DNA from: a virus
Length of the DNA: 38,636 nt
IMG/VR virus record: IMGVR_UViG_3300046777_000623
Span: 1 to 38,636 of that record
Reading direction: 5' to 3' (one strand)
The notes under the pieces were generated by a model. The model worked only from the letters and a program-made list of their open reading frames with translations, was not told where the DNA came from and did not search any database. Made by a program: the position numbers and the translations under genes. Position 1 is the stretch's first letter. Each line of letters begins with the position of its first letter. Positions 1-8,859 of this stretch are shown here, piece by piece.

Positions 1-1237
1 TGTCTCGGTAGTTCGTGACTTCGTTGTTGCTGGTAACGTGGCTGGTTCTGAATCCACTGTTTATTGGTCTGACATAAACAACGAAGTTAACTGGACTCCT
101 GCTGCATCGAGCCAAGCAGATTCTCAAGTTTTGCCTGATGGCGGTGATATTACTGGCCTGTCTGGTGGTGAATACGGGCTTGTATTCCTTGAGAGAGCAA
201 TTTATCGGATGACCTATTCAGGATCTCCGTTTTTCTTCCAATTTGATGCAATTTCTAGGGCAATTGGGTGCATTGCTAATGGCTCTATTGCTCAACTTGC
301 AGACAAAACATACTTTTTAGCTGATGATGGCTTTTATGTATGTAACGGCCAGTCTGTTACGCCTATTGGCGCTGAGAAAGTTAACCGTTGGTTCTTTGAA
401 AATGCCGCTCCTGACCTGCTTAAAACGCAGATGAGCGCAACAATTGACCCAATTCGCTCTCTAATTATTTGGACTTTGCCAACAAACTCAGGAAATAAGC
501 TGCTGATCTATAACGCTCAGGTCAATAAATGGTCTTATTCTGACGAGGCGCTTGAATCGCTTGCTTATTTGCTTACGTCTAGTGCAACTCTTGAAAGCTT
601 GGATAAGATTTCCATTACTCCAGGACAAAATACACAGAATGGCACTTATACGCAGTCAGGGACAACCGTAACTGTTACTTTAACTGATCATAAACTTGAA
701 ACTAACGCCTATGTTTACTTTAATGCTACATCTGGCGGAGCAACTGATGGCTTTTATCAAATAACAAAAGTTGATAGCAATACTTTTACGATAACAGAAA
801 CAGTATCAGCAACAATTTCTACGTCAAATTGCGTTATATCACTGCCGTCGCTTGAAAGTTTAACTGCAAGCTTTGATGATCGAGCATATTCTGGTGGGAC
901 TTGGTTCTTGGGTGGAGTTAAAGCTAACCAAATTTATGGATTTACTGGTGGGCTGCAATCAGCATCTATATCATCCAATGATATAGATATTGGCCGGTCA
1001 TTGATTACGTTGGCAAAGCCGATTGTTGATAATGGTTCTGCTGATGTATCTGTAGCTTCTCGTGTTTTGCTTGGAGATCCAGTTGGATTTGGAACGGCGG
1101 TATCGGCTGATGCTGAAAACCGTGTTTCTTTGCGATCTAACGGCAACTATCATCGAATTCGTGTGTCGCCTACTGGAGCAGGATGGAAAACTGTGGTTGG
1201 TGTAGACATTGAATACTCAACGCAAGGTACACGATGA
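1..1237 (+). CDS. Tail/packaged-DNA stabilisation protein, 5'-truncated copy
   Basis: The reading frame is open from base 2, so the gene enters from outside the window. What is present corresponds to residues from about 143 to the end of the 553-residue copy at 36574-38235. The family resembles P22 gp10-like or T7 gp12-like tail hub proteins of podoviruses, which close the head-tail channel after packaging. This assignment rests on overall sequence style and on the position before fibre and ejection-protein genes. Compared with the full copy, the middle of the protein (window bases 408-1105) carries many substitutions. Both ends, including the C-terminal segment with SADAENRVSLRSNGNYHRIR, are conserved. 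The stop overlaps the next start in an ATGA. The internal methionine at base 38 is not the true start. Confidence 0.7.
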   Translation, partial: VSVVRDFVVAGNVAGSESTVYWSDINNEVNWTPAASSQADSQVLPDGGDITGLSGGEYGLVFLERAIYRMTYSGSPFFFQFDAISRAIGCIANGSIAQLADKTYFLADDGFYVCNGQSVTPIGAEKVNRWFFENAAPDLLKTQMSATIDPIRSLIIWTLPTNSGNKLLIYNAQVNKWSYSDEALESLAYLLTSSATLESLDKISITPGQNTQNGTYTQSGTTVTVTLTDHKLETNAYVYFNATSGGATDGFYQITKVDSNTFTITETVSATISTSNCVISLPSLESLTASFDDRAYSGGTWFLGGVKANQIYGFTGGLQSASISSNDIDIGRSLITLAKPIVDNGSADVSVASRVLLGDPVGFGTAVSADAENRVSLRSNGNYHRIRVSPTGAGWKTVVGVDIEYSTQGTR

Positions 1238-1638
1238 CTAAGTTCCGCACTTTGCCAATGTTCGGCAACGATGAGCGAAACGTCGCAGAGGTCGTTCGCG
1301 GTATCATGGACGGCAAAACGAACAATACAGGCACGATTACTCTTGCTACTGGCAATGCGGCAACGACAACGCTTTACGATGAGCGGATAGGTTATGACAG
1401 CCTGATTTTCTTTGTTCCAGTATCTGCTGCTGCCTACGATGACAATGCGCCCTATGGGGCGTTTAGCGACTCTACATCGCAAACTGCCGCAAGCACTACG
1501 TCTGGATATGCATTTACATACAATACAACCGAGCAAAACAATGGCGTATATGTATCAAATAGCTCTCGTATAAATATTAGAAATTATGGAATTTACAATA
1601 TCCAATTTTCTGCTCAGTATAAAAATACGACAAATGAT
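1..1638. repeat. Redundant end, copy 1 (pairs with 36999-38636)
   Basis: This end matches the last 1638 bases at a constant offset of 36998, with no insertion or deletion. It covers most of the stabilisation-protein gene and the first half of the next gene. Similarity is uneven. Bases 61-407 show about seven mismatches by eye. Bases from about 408 to about 1105 differ heavily, while 1106-1638 are again nearly identical. This fits the joined ends of a circular or permuted genome taken from two related strains. A genuine gene duplication is less likely, because both window edges fall inside genes. Confidence 0.9.
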
Positions 1639-2022
1639 GGTCAAGATGTAGACGTTTGGTTTTCAATTAACGGAACCAATGTAGCCAATTCAAATAGTAA
1701 ATTTCATATTCCAGCTAGGAAAAGCACTGGCGACCCATCTTATTTGATTGCCGCGTTAAATATATTTCTTGAATTGCAAGCAAATGACTATGTTGAAATA
1801 TTTTGGAGTACAACTAGCACTAGCGTAACTATAGATGCTATTGCATCACAAAGTGGGCCAACAAGACCGGCAACACCGTCTATAATTGCAACTGTGCAAT
1901 ACATAGCACCTTCAGCAACTAGTAATCTTTACGTTTCATCACAGCAACAAGGGCAAGCCACAATTTCACATTGGGCTAATTCAACAGCAGATAAAACTTA
2001 CGGTTACATAATCGTCGGATGA
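1234..2022 (+). CDS. Virion protein with jelly-roll (C1q/TNF-like) style C-terminal half
   Basis: This 262-residue protein starts at an ATGA overlap with the stabilisation gene and ends in another ATGA overlap, so it is translationally coupled on both sides. The stretch from about residue 108 (NYGIYNIQFSAQYKN) through DVDVWFSINGTNVANS to YVEIFWST has the alternating beta pattern and the 'YNIQFSAQ ... W..(K/I)NG' wording common in phage proteins of the C1q/TNF-like jelly-roll class. A role as a tail appendage or head decoration is therefore likely. No enzymatic motif is visible. The start of a second copy lies at the other end of the window (38232 onwards). Exact function is unknown. Confidence 0.6.
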   Translation: MTKFRTLPMFGNDERNVAEVVRGIMDGKTNNTGTITLATGNAATTTLYDERIGYDSLIFFVPVSAAAYDDNAPYGAFSDSTSQTAASTTSGYAFTYNTTEQNNGVYVSNSSRINIRNYGIYNIQFSAQYKNTTNDGQDVDVWFSINGTNVANSNSKFHIPARKSTGDPSYLIAALNIFLELQANDYVEIFWSTTSTSVTIDAIASQSGPTRPATPSIIATVQYIAPSATSNLYVSSQQQGQATISHWANSTADKTYGYIIVG

Positions 2023-2420
2023 TTGAATTTAAATACATTGAGCCTAATCAACTTCGTAAATGGTGGCCTAGTATTAAAGATGGATTATCTAAAATTAAAT
2101 CGCATAGTCCAGAAAATTGGATACCTGAGGACGTATATACCGACTGCTTTAATCGTGTTAGTGATTTGTTTGTGGTTATCAGTGGGCAGCGCTTTGCTGG
2201 CTTTTTTGTGTTGCAGCCGTTAGAAAACACAGTTCATGTGTGGGCAGCATGGACAGTAGAAAATGATTATCAAATAGTTGATGCTGGATTAAAATACGTA
2301 AAATCTTTGGCAAGTCAAGCGGGCGCTAAATATTTAACTTTTTCCAGCCATCGTAAAGGATGGCAACGTAGGGCGGCAGCGTATGGGTTCCGTCCCAACA
2401 AGTATATATGTGAGGTGTAA
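2019..2420 (+). CDS. GNAT-like acetyltransferase-fold protein
   Basis: This 133-residue protein has the layout of a small GNAT (acyl-CoA N-acyltransferase) domain. A beta-rich centre (DLFVVISGQRFAGFFVLQP) is followed by an Ala/Gly-rich helix entry (IVDAGLKYVKSLASQAGAK) and an 'R(K)GWQRRAAAYGFRP' ending that looks like the GNAT 'YGF' C-terminal strand. Podoviruses often carry such a protein between tail and internal virion genes. In T7 the equivalent position is gp13, an internal virion protein. An acetylation substrate cannot be deduced, and the protein may be structural. It is coupled to the upstream gene by an ATGA overlap. Confidence 0.55.
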   Translation: MIEFKYIEPNQLRKWWPSIKDGLSKIKSHSPENWIPEDVYTDCFNRVSDLFVVISGQRFAGFFVLQPLENTVHVWAAWTVENDYQIVDAGLKYVKSLASQAGAKYLTFSSHRKGWQRRAAAYGFRPNKYICEV

Positions 2421-2422
2421 TT

Positions 2423-3445
2423 ATGGGTGGAGGCGGCGGCGGTACTTCAACGACAAAACCTTGGGAAGAAGCGCAGCCTTATATTCTTAAAGGCTATCAA
2501 GAAGCGCAAAATATTTATAACCAAGGTGCTCCACAGTTTTTTCCTGGGCAAACTTATGTAAGCCCATCTGAAGCCACTACAAACGCCCTAAACATGGCAG
2601 AGCAGCGCGCCATGGCTGGATCTCCGCTAATTGGGCAAGCTCAAAGTTCATTGGGAAATCTAATGAACTATACAAACCCATATGCCGCTCAAGTTTCAAA
2701 GCTTGGTGCTACTGCCAATGACCCATCTGCTGAGTTTTATCGGCAAATGATGGAAGGTCAGATTGGCAAAGATTCTGAGTCTTTGGATATGCTTCGGCGT
2801 ACTGCTTCTGGCGAGTACCTGAACGGGAATCCTTATCTTGAAGGAGCTTTGTCTCGTGCTAATCGCCTTGCAACTGAATCCTATCAGGAAGGTTTGCGTG
2901 GCCTTCAGTCTCAGGCATCTGCTGCTGGTCGTTATGGATCTGGCGCGATGGGGCAACAAGTTTCTAAAGGCCAAGATGTATTTGCTCGAGCATTGACTGA
3001 GCAGAACCAGCAAGCTTATGCCCAAAACTATGCTCAGGAACGTGCGGCACAGGAAGCGGCAATTGCTCGAATGATGGGCTTTGAACAGCAGGGCATTCAA
3101 AATCGTATGGCTGGCGCTAATGCGTTGACTGCTGGACAACAGCAAGCTCTGTCTACTCAGCTTAATGCGCTGGTTAATGCTGGTCAAATGACGGCTGCAG
3201 ATGCTAATCGTCAGCTACAGGCGGCACAGTTGGCTCCTCAACTTGCAGAGGCTGATTATGCTGATATGCAAAAGCTTCTGATGGTTGGTCAGGCTCGTGA
3301 AGGCTACGATGCCGCAGCACTTCAGGATGCAATGTCACGATGGAATTATGAGCAAAATGCTCCATGGGAAAACCTGCAACGCTATCAATCTGCCATTAGC
3401 GGTTATCCAATGGGTACTGTTAACGCCGCAAGCGGAGGTAAATAA
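2423..3445 (+). CDS. Internal virion / DNA ejection protein, Ala-Gln-rich
   Basis: The protein has 340 residues. The N-terminus is a run of glycines (GGGGGGTSTTKPWEEAQPY), followed by a long helical Ala/Gln-rich region. The wording 'SAAGRYGSGAMGQQ' near residue 170 is typical of a family found before the ejection proteins of many podoviruses. Such proteins line or pass through the tail during DNA entry. It has no signal peptide and no catalytic motif. The next gene starts at its stop (TAATG), so the two are likely translated together. Assignment to the ejection apparatus is by family resemblance and gene order. Confidence 0.6.
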   Translation: MGGGGGGTSTTKPWEEAQPYILKGYQEAQNIYNQGAPQFFPGQTYVSPSEATTNALNMAEQRAMAGSPLIGQAQSSLGNLMNYTNPYAAQVSKLGATANDPSAEFYRQMMEGQIGKDSESLDMLRRTASGEYLNGNPYLEGALSRANRLATESYQEGLRGLQSQASAAGRYGSGAMGQQVSKGQDVFARALTEQNQQAYAQNYAQERAAQEAAIARMMGFEQQGIQNRMAGANALTAGQQQALSTQLNALVNAGQMTAADANRQLQAAQLAPQLAEADYADMQKLLMVGQAREGYDAAALQDAMSRWNYEQNAPWENLQRYQSAISGYPMGTVNAASGGK

Positions 3446-4005
3446 TGTTTTGGATACCTATTATGGCTGGTGCGGCTATCGGCGCACTAGCAAATCGGCG
3501 TAATCCGCTTCAGGGCGCATTGCTTGGGGCTGCCGCTGGGGCAACTGGCGGCGCTGCAGCAGGATTGCTTGGTGGTGCTGGGGCTGCTGGCGCTGGTGCG
3601 GCTGGGGCTGCTGGTGCTGGAGCGGCAAGTACTGCAGGCGCTGGCACTGCTGCTCTTACTGCTGGGGGAGGTGTTGGCCTAACAGCACCAACTATGGCAG
3701 GCCTTGGCCTTACTTCAGCATCGTCTGGATTGGCGGCTGGGCAAGCGGGGCTTACCGCTTCTAGTGGCCTTCTTGCCCCATCTTTGGGCGCTGGCACAGC
3801 AGGAGCTGCTGCTGGCGGTGGGCTGGGAGCTTTTATGCAACAAAATCCTGTATTGTCACAAATGGCAATGAATGCAGGGACGCAAGCAATGAAGCCGCAA
3901 GAAGTTCCGCAAGGAAACCTCATGCAAGGCAGAGTAAATCAAATGCAGCTAACGCAAATGCCTATGCAGCCATTTATGAATCAACGAAAAATCTCGCTTA
4001 TCTAG
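3445..4005 (+). CDS. Ala/Gly-rich glycine-zipper protein, probable ejection component
   Basis: This 186-residue protein consists almost wholly of Ala and Gly from residue 8 to about 130 (GALLGAAAGATGGAAAGLLG and similar). The composition is that of glycine-zipper membrane segments. The last 50 residues are polar, rich in Met and Gln (QMQLTQMPMQPF). Podoviruses often have a short protein of this kind among the internal virion genes, where it may help form a membrane conduit for DNA. The start shares one base with the preceding stop (TAATG). A function beyond membrane association is inference. Confidence 0.55.
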   Translation: MFWIPIMAGAAIGALANRRNPLQGALLGAAAGATGGAAAGLLGGAGAAGAGAAGAAGAGAASTAGAGTAALTAGGGVGLTAPTMAGLGLTSASSGLAAGQAGLTASSGLLAPSLGAGTAGAAAGGGLGAFMQQNPVLSQMAMNAGTQAMKPQEVPQGNLMQGRVNQMQLTQMPMQPFMNQRKISLI

Positions 4006-4012
4006 GTGACAT

Positions 4013-5659
4013 ATGGCTTGGGAAGATTACATACCTAATATTTTTGGTGCTGGTATGCCGCAATACTTGCCCGGCCTATTGGGTGAGCAAGAATCTACGG
4101 ATCTACAAAATCGCGCCAAAGTACAAGGATTGCTAGGGGCTGGTATTGCACTGGCTCAAGGGATGAGCTCTGTTGGGCCTAGGCGATCTGCTGCCCAAAA
4201 TATTCTTAGTGCATTGGCTGGAGGTATTTCTGCTGGTCAAGGAGCATATCAAGGAGCAACGCAGAATTACATGATGCAGCAGAAGATTGCTGAGTCTATG
4301 CTTGAGCGTCAAAAAGCACAGATGGATATTGAGGGTCGGCGTAAATTTGCTGAGATGTATCCAAATCTTGCTCCGATTGCTGCACTTAATGCTCCTGAAG
4401 CGGCAAGACAAGCAGGTGAAATTGAAGCATTTAAGCCAATTCAAGAAATTTTTGCTAGAGGTAGTAATCAAGTTATTCCGGCAATTCAACAATCGGCAAT
4501 TTCTCAGCCAGTTCCTGCTCAAGCACTCAATGTTACTGGCGGGGCAATCCCATCTCCTATAGAACAGCCAGACGTTAGTGCGCCAACAACAGAAAAACCT
4601 CTGCCTGGAGTTCTTGTTGAAGCAAAAGCAGTTGCTCCACAAGTTGCTAATCTTATGCAAGAAAGAGACAGGCTTATTGCAATTAACACTCAGCTTCGCG
4701 GTGTACGAGGTGGTGGCAAATATATTGATGATAATAACAAAAGTATTGAAGCGATTGATAAGCAGCTTGGTGCATATACGACCCAATCGTTTGACTTCCA
4801 GACGTTTAAAGCAATGCTCCCAGAGCAATTTAAGCCAATGGTTGATAACCTTGAGTCGCTTTCTTACTCTGGGGCAATTACTCCGAAAGACTTGAATAAA
4901 GAGATTTCTGATATTAGCAAAGCTGTAAATGAATTCCAGCAAAAACAATCTGATTACACTAATGAAGTAAGGCGAGTTGCTGCGTCAATGTTCCCCAATA
5001 AGCAGCTAAACCAACTTACACCTATTGAGTTGGCGCAACTTGATGAAAAACTTCAAGCAAAAGATGTGGATGCTAGAAAAGCCGGTGCATCAAATGTAAA
5101 TGTTTCTGTTGGAGAAAAAAAGTTTTCTGAGACACTCGGCAAAAACATTGCTGATTCTGTTCAAAAAACTTATGACAACGCAACAAAAGCAAATGACTCA
5201 ATTGCAACTATAAAAACAATTAAGCCATTGATTGAAAAAGGCGTTTATTCTGGGCCGCTTAGTGGCGCACCTCAATTCATTGGTCAATTGGCGACTTCTT
5301 TTGGGTTTTCTACTGGGTCAACGCAAGAAAAACTTGTTAGAACTGCTGAGGTTATGCAGGGCATGGCAAAACTGCAACTTGACGCCGCTTCAGCAATGGC
5401 AGGTCAAGGTGCAATTACAGATTTTGAGCGCGGTTTGATTGCTAAAGCTGCTGGCGGTGATTTGCAATCATTTACTCATAAAGAACTTATTGGGCTTTTA
5501 AATGGCCTTGAAAAAGTGTCAAGAGCAAAAGTTTCTATTCATAAAAAAAATCTTGAACGGCTTAAGAAAAATAAAGATATGTCTGAATTGGCTCCTTATT
5601 ATGAAATTGATGAAGAGCCTGTAAAACAATACAATCCATCAACTGGGAGGATTGAATAA
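4013..5659 (+). CDS. Internal virion / DNA ejection protein
   Basis: This 548-residue protein starts with an aromatic segment (MAWEDYIPNIFGAGMPQYLPGLLG). A Gly/Ala-rich hydrophobic stretch (residues 43-85, LLGAGIALAQGMSSVGPRRSAAQNI and on) is followed by long charged helices with coiled-coil character. It matches the general pattern of podovirus ejection proteins: an amphipathic N-terminus and a long helical body. The gene ends in a TAATG overlap with the next ejection-type gene. No lytic transglycosylase or peptidase motif is seen. The molecular role is inferred from its neighbours. Confidence 0.55.
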   Translation: MAWEDYIPNIFGAGMPQYLPGLLGEQESTDLQNRAKVQGLLGAGIALAQGMSSVGPRRSAAQNILSALAGGISAGQGAYQGATQNYMMQQKIAESMLERQKAQMDIEGRRKFAEMYPNLAPIAALNAPEAARQAGEIEAFKPIQEIFARGSNQVIPAIQQSAISQPVPAQALNVTGGAIPSPIEQPDVSAPTTEKPLPGVLVEAKAVAPQVANLMQERDRLIAINTQLRGVRGGGKYIDDNNKSIEAIDKQLGAYTTQSFDFQTFKAMLPEQFKPMVDNLESLSYSGAITPKDLNKEISDISKAVNEFQQKQSDYTNEVRRVAASMFPNKQLNQLTPIELAQLDEKLQAKDVDARKAGASNVNVSVGEKKFSETLGKNIADSVQKTYDNATKANDSIATIKTIKPLIEKGVYSGPLSGAPQFIGQLATSFGFSTGSTQEKLVRTAEVMQGMAKLQLDAASAMAGQGAITDFERGLIAKAAGGDLQSFTHKELIGLLNGLEKVSRAKVSIHKKNLERLKKNKDMSELAPYYEIDEEPVKQYNPSTGRIE

Positions 5660-7563
5660 TGCCTATTAAAGACATACCTGGGGTTGGGCGAGTTCAATTC
5701 CCTGACAACATGTCAGAAGAAGAAATTAATGCAGCAATTCGTGCAAATCAGACAAGCGAATCAGTATTTAATCCTAAAGTTCAATATTCTGCTCCAGCAG
5801 AAACTATGCGAACAATTGCTGGCGGCCCTACTTTTGGGTTTCAAGAAAACATTGAAGCTGCGTTGCGAACTGGGTCAATGTCTAGCCCAGAATATATAGA
5901 ACAAAGAGATGTTCTTCGCGCAAAACAAAAGGCTTTTCGAGAAGATTACCCAGTTATAGGCACAGTTTCTGATATTGGTGGTCAGCTAGTTGGCCCATTG
6001 GCATCATTAAAACTTCTTGGGAAAGCGCCTATTGCTGTTCAAGAAGCTGTAACTGGGACAACATTGCCAGGGCAAATTGGTAGAGCAGTAACAGCCGGTG
6101 GGGTTACTGGGGCGCTATCGTCTGCTGGTCAAGCAGATTCTGACTTAGGTAAAGCCGCTATATATGGTGGCGTTTTTGGCGCATCTTTGGGTGGTGTTGC
6201 TCCTTTTGTTGTCAATGGTGCGGGTACTGTTATTAGGAATGCGCTTAATGCTTTTGGAATTGGTGACCAACAAACAGCGGCATCTAAAATACTTGCGGCA
6301 AATCTTAAAAGAGATAATTTGACAATTGATGAGGCTCAAGCAACTTTAGATGAGCTTAGACGGATTGGTGTTCCTAATCCTGTTATTGCTGATCTTGGCA
6401 AAAGCATGAGAGATTTGGCTCAATCTTCTTATTTTGTTCCATCTAAAGCAAAAGGAGCGACAGAGGCATTCCTTGAAGGAAGGCTTATTGACCAGCCTAG
6501 CGATATTGTTAAAGGGATTGCAGAAAAAGCAAATTTAAACCCAAATGTTAATGGATATGAATATTTAAACAGTTTGGTTCAAAATCAACGTGCAGCAGCA
6601 TCGTCAAAATATCCTCAAGCATATTCAAAAGCTTTGGATGCTAGAGATTTTAGAAAATATGTAGACAGACCAGTATTTCAACAAGCATACGAAGAAGCAA
6701 AAAAACGCGCTGCTGTTCGTGGCCAAATATTGCCAGATCTTGAGCAAATTCGTAATGCACAATTTGTGCCTACAGATATACTTCATCAAATAAAGATAGG
6801 ACTTGATGGGATTATTGAAAGTCAAACTGATGTTGCTGGTAAAGTAACTGGTTATGGCAGAGAGATAATTTCAGTTAAAAATGAATTTAATGATTTAATA
6901 AAACAAAAAAATCCAATTTACGCAAAAGCTAATGCTGAATTTGCTGATTCTCAGAGGATTCAAGATTCATTTGTTTTCGGCACGAAATATCAATCTTTAG
7001 ACCCAATGGCGGCTTTAGATAAACTTAAAAAAATGAATCCAGCCGAAAAAGAATCGTTCCGACTTGGAATGATGTCCGACATAAATCGTAGAGCCTCTGA
7101 ATTTAAAGGCGGCGATTTTTCAAGGCAAGTATTTAAAAGCCCAAAACAAAAATCTTTGCTTCGCTATGCTTTTGAAGATCAAAAATCATTTGATGAATTT
7201 TCAAAATTCATGAATGCTATTGATGAGCAAACAAAAACAGCAAAAAATATAGTTCGCGGATCGCCAACAGCGGAAAGACTTGCGACTTCTGAAAATGCTG
7301 CTCAACTTGGGCAATTGGCTCAAACTTATGCAACTCGCGGAATGAGCGGTGTGGCATTAGATATGCTTCGTCAAGGCGCTGGCCGAATGAAGGGAATTAG
7401 CGGAGAAACATCCGCAGAATTGCAAAAGCGGCTTTTTGAGGTTGCCCCAGTTGAGCAACGTGCGATATTGGAAGAACTTAGAAAGAGAACTCAGTCAACG
7501 CTGACTGGGATAGTCCCAACAGCAGCAGCGGCAGGGTCGTTTGCTGGATTACTTGGTCAATAG
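5659..7563 (+). CDS. Large internal virion / DNA ejection protein
   Basis: This is the longest protein in the ejection block (634 residues). It opens with MPIKDIPGVGRVQFPDNMSE, followed by EEINAAIRAN. This short 'G.VQFPD.MS..EI..AI' module is common at the N-terminus of phage internal virion and ejection proteins. It is followed by Gly-rich hydrophobic segments at about 110-175 and a long helical, lysine-rich body. It starts in the stop codon of the preceding gene. A murein-degrading domain, present in some relatives, is not recognisable here. Confidence 0.55.
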   Translation: MPIKDIPGVGRVQFPDNMSEEEINAAIRANQTSESVFNPKVQYSAPAETMRTIAGGPTFGFQENIEAALRTGSMSSPEYIEQRDVLRAKQKAFREDYPVIGTVSDIGGQLVGPLASLKLLGKAPIAVQEAVTGTTLPGQIGRAVTAGGVTGALSSAGQADSDLGKAAIYGGVFGASLGGVAPFVVNGAGTVIRNALNAFGIGDQQTAASKILAANLKRDNLTIDEAQATLDELRRIGVPNPVIADLGKSMRDLAQSSYFVPSKAKGATEAFLEGRLIDQPSDIVKGIAEKANLNPNVNGYEYLNSLVQNQRAAASSKYPQAYSKALDARDFRKYVDRPVFQQAYEEAKKRAAVRGQILPDLEQIRNAQFVPTDILHQIKIGLDGIIESQTDVAGKVTGYGREIISVKNEFNDLIKQKNPIYAKANAEFADSQRIQDSFVFGTKYQSLDPMAALDKLKKMNPAEKESFRLGMMSDINRRASEFKGGDFSRQVFKSPKQKSLLRYAFEDQKSFDEFSKFMNAIDEQTKTAKNIVRGSPTAERLATSENAAQLGQLAQTYATRGMSGVALDMLRQGAGRMKGISGETSAELQKRLFEVAPVEQRAILEELRKRTQSTLTGIVPTAAAAGSFAGLLGQ

Positions 7564-7570
7564 GTAAAAC

Positions 7571-8629
7571 ATGGCTAACACAAAAATCAGCGAATACAGC
7601 AACATTCCTGCAAATAATACCGAGATTGACGGTATTAACATTGCTGAAGGCTGCGCTCCGTCAGGCATTAACAACGCCATTCGCGAGCTTATGGCGCAAC
7701 TTAAAGATTTTCAATCTGGAACGGCTGGTGATGATTTTACTGTAGGTGGTGAATTATCTGTTACTGGAGCAGTAAATCTTACTCAGGTGCTGACTGTCGC
7801 TAATGGTGGTACTGGCCTTAGCACAGTAACTGCTGGAGATATTTTGTATGCAAGTGGTTCTAATACTCTTGCTCGATTGGCTGGAGCATCAACCACTGGT
7901 AGCGTATTACTTTCTGGCGCGACTGCTCCATCATGGGGGAAAGTCCCTCTTACAACGCATGTAACTGGAACTTTGCCAGTAGCTAACGGTGGAACCGGAG
8001 CATCTACAGCAACAGGAGCTATTAACGCGCTGCTTCCATCGCAAACTGGAAACGGGAACAAGGTTCTCCAAACTGATGGATCTAATGTTTCTTGGCAGAC
8101 GGTGGCTTCTGGAACAGGCGGAATTTCGTCAATTACTGCTGGTGCAGGCCTGTCTGGTGGGACGATTACGTCTAGCGGGACTATCTCAATGGGGACTCCC
8201 GGCGACTTGAGTTCTAGCAGTACCAGCACTGCAACTGGATCTACGCATACACATGCTGTTACATTTCCGGTAACATCTGTTAAAGGAAGTGCAAGTGATA
8301 CGCAAAGCGGAACTGGCAACGTAATCCTTAGTAGCCTTGATTCTTTTGGTAAGTCTCACGGCGCTAACGGTTATCAAAAGCTTCCTGGTGGTTTGATTAT
8401 GCAATGGGGCTATAAATCTGGCTCTGGCGCTCAGACTGTTGCATTTAACTCTGCTCCTAACATTGCATTTACTACAGCATGCCATTCAATGACTGTAACG
8501 CAAACAGCAACTGCAGGTAATTCTCCGCTTGGGTCTGCTGCGACTGTTACGGCGCTTAGTTCAACATCTGCAACTGTATACACAGGTGCATCTGCTACTG
8601 GTTTTTATTGGATTGCTATAGGTGTTTAA
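7571..8629 (+). CDS. Tail fibre/spike with VANGGTG repeats and gp53-like tip
   Basis: This 352-residue fibre has an N-terminal segment (KISEYSNIPANNTEIDG) of a type used for virion attachment. The shaft contains two copies of VANGGTG(L/A)ST, a repeat typical of phage fibres. From about residue 268 the tip reads GYQKLPGGLIMQWGYKSGSG and closes with GFYWIAIGV. That is the signature of the gp53-like tail fibre C-terminal domain, which is thought to contact the host surface. The position between ejection and lysis genes suits a late receptor-binding protein. An acidic-free RBS, AGGTAAAACATG, precedes the start. Confidence 0.75.
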   Translation: MANTKISEYSNIPANNTEIDGINIAEGCAPSGINNAIRELMAQLKDFQSGTAGDDFTVGGELSVTGAVNLTQVLTVANGGTGLSTVTAGDILYASGSNTLARLAGASTTGSVLLSGATAPSWGKVPLTTHVTGTLPVANGGTGASTATGAINALLPSQTGNGNKVLQTDGSNVSWQTVASGTGGISSITAGAGLSGGTITSSGTISMGTPGDLSSSSTSTATGSTHTHAVTFPVTSVKGSASDTQSGTGNVILSSLDSFGKSHGANGYQKLPGGLIMQWGYKSGSGAQTVAFNSAPNIAFTTACHSMTVTQTATAGNSPLGSAATVTALSSTSATVYTGASATGFYWIAIGV

Positions 8630-8631
8630 TA

Positions 8632-8859
8632 ATGAAAGACGCGACTATGACAGCTCACGATTCCGCTATGGCTGCGATTGGCAGCAAAGCCACTTACACA
8701 GGCGCTTCTGCAAGTGTCCTTAGCTGGTTTCTATCTAGTGAATTCGGTATCCTTGTTGGTATGATTATTGGTGTAGTTGGCTTGATAATTAATTGGTATT
8801 ACAAGGCCAAACAAGATCGCCGTGAAGAACGTGAGCATAAGAAGCGCATGGCCGAATGA
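8632..8859 (+). CDS. Holin, pinholin (S21)-like
   Basis: I place the start at ATG 8632 rather than at the earlier in-frame TTG (8608), because AGGTG lies nine bases upstream. The product has 75 residues. It has a weakly hydrophobic Gly/Ala/Ser segment (about 12-32, AAIGSKATYTGASASVLSWF), one strong membrane span (about 36-56, FGILVGMIIGVVGLIINWYY) and a highly charged tail (KAKQDRREEREHKKR). This layout resembles the phage 21 pinholin, whose first segment can leave the membrane. A second in-frame ATG at 8647, five codons later, leaves room for holin/antiholin dual starts. The stop overlaps the endolysin start. Confidence 0.7.
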   Translation: MKDATMTAHDSAMAAIGSKATYTGASASVLSWFLSSEFGILVGMIIGVVGLIINWYYKAKQDRREEREHKKRMAE

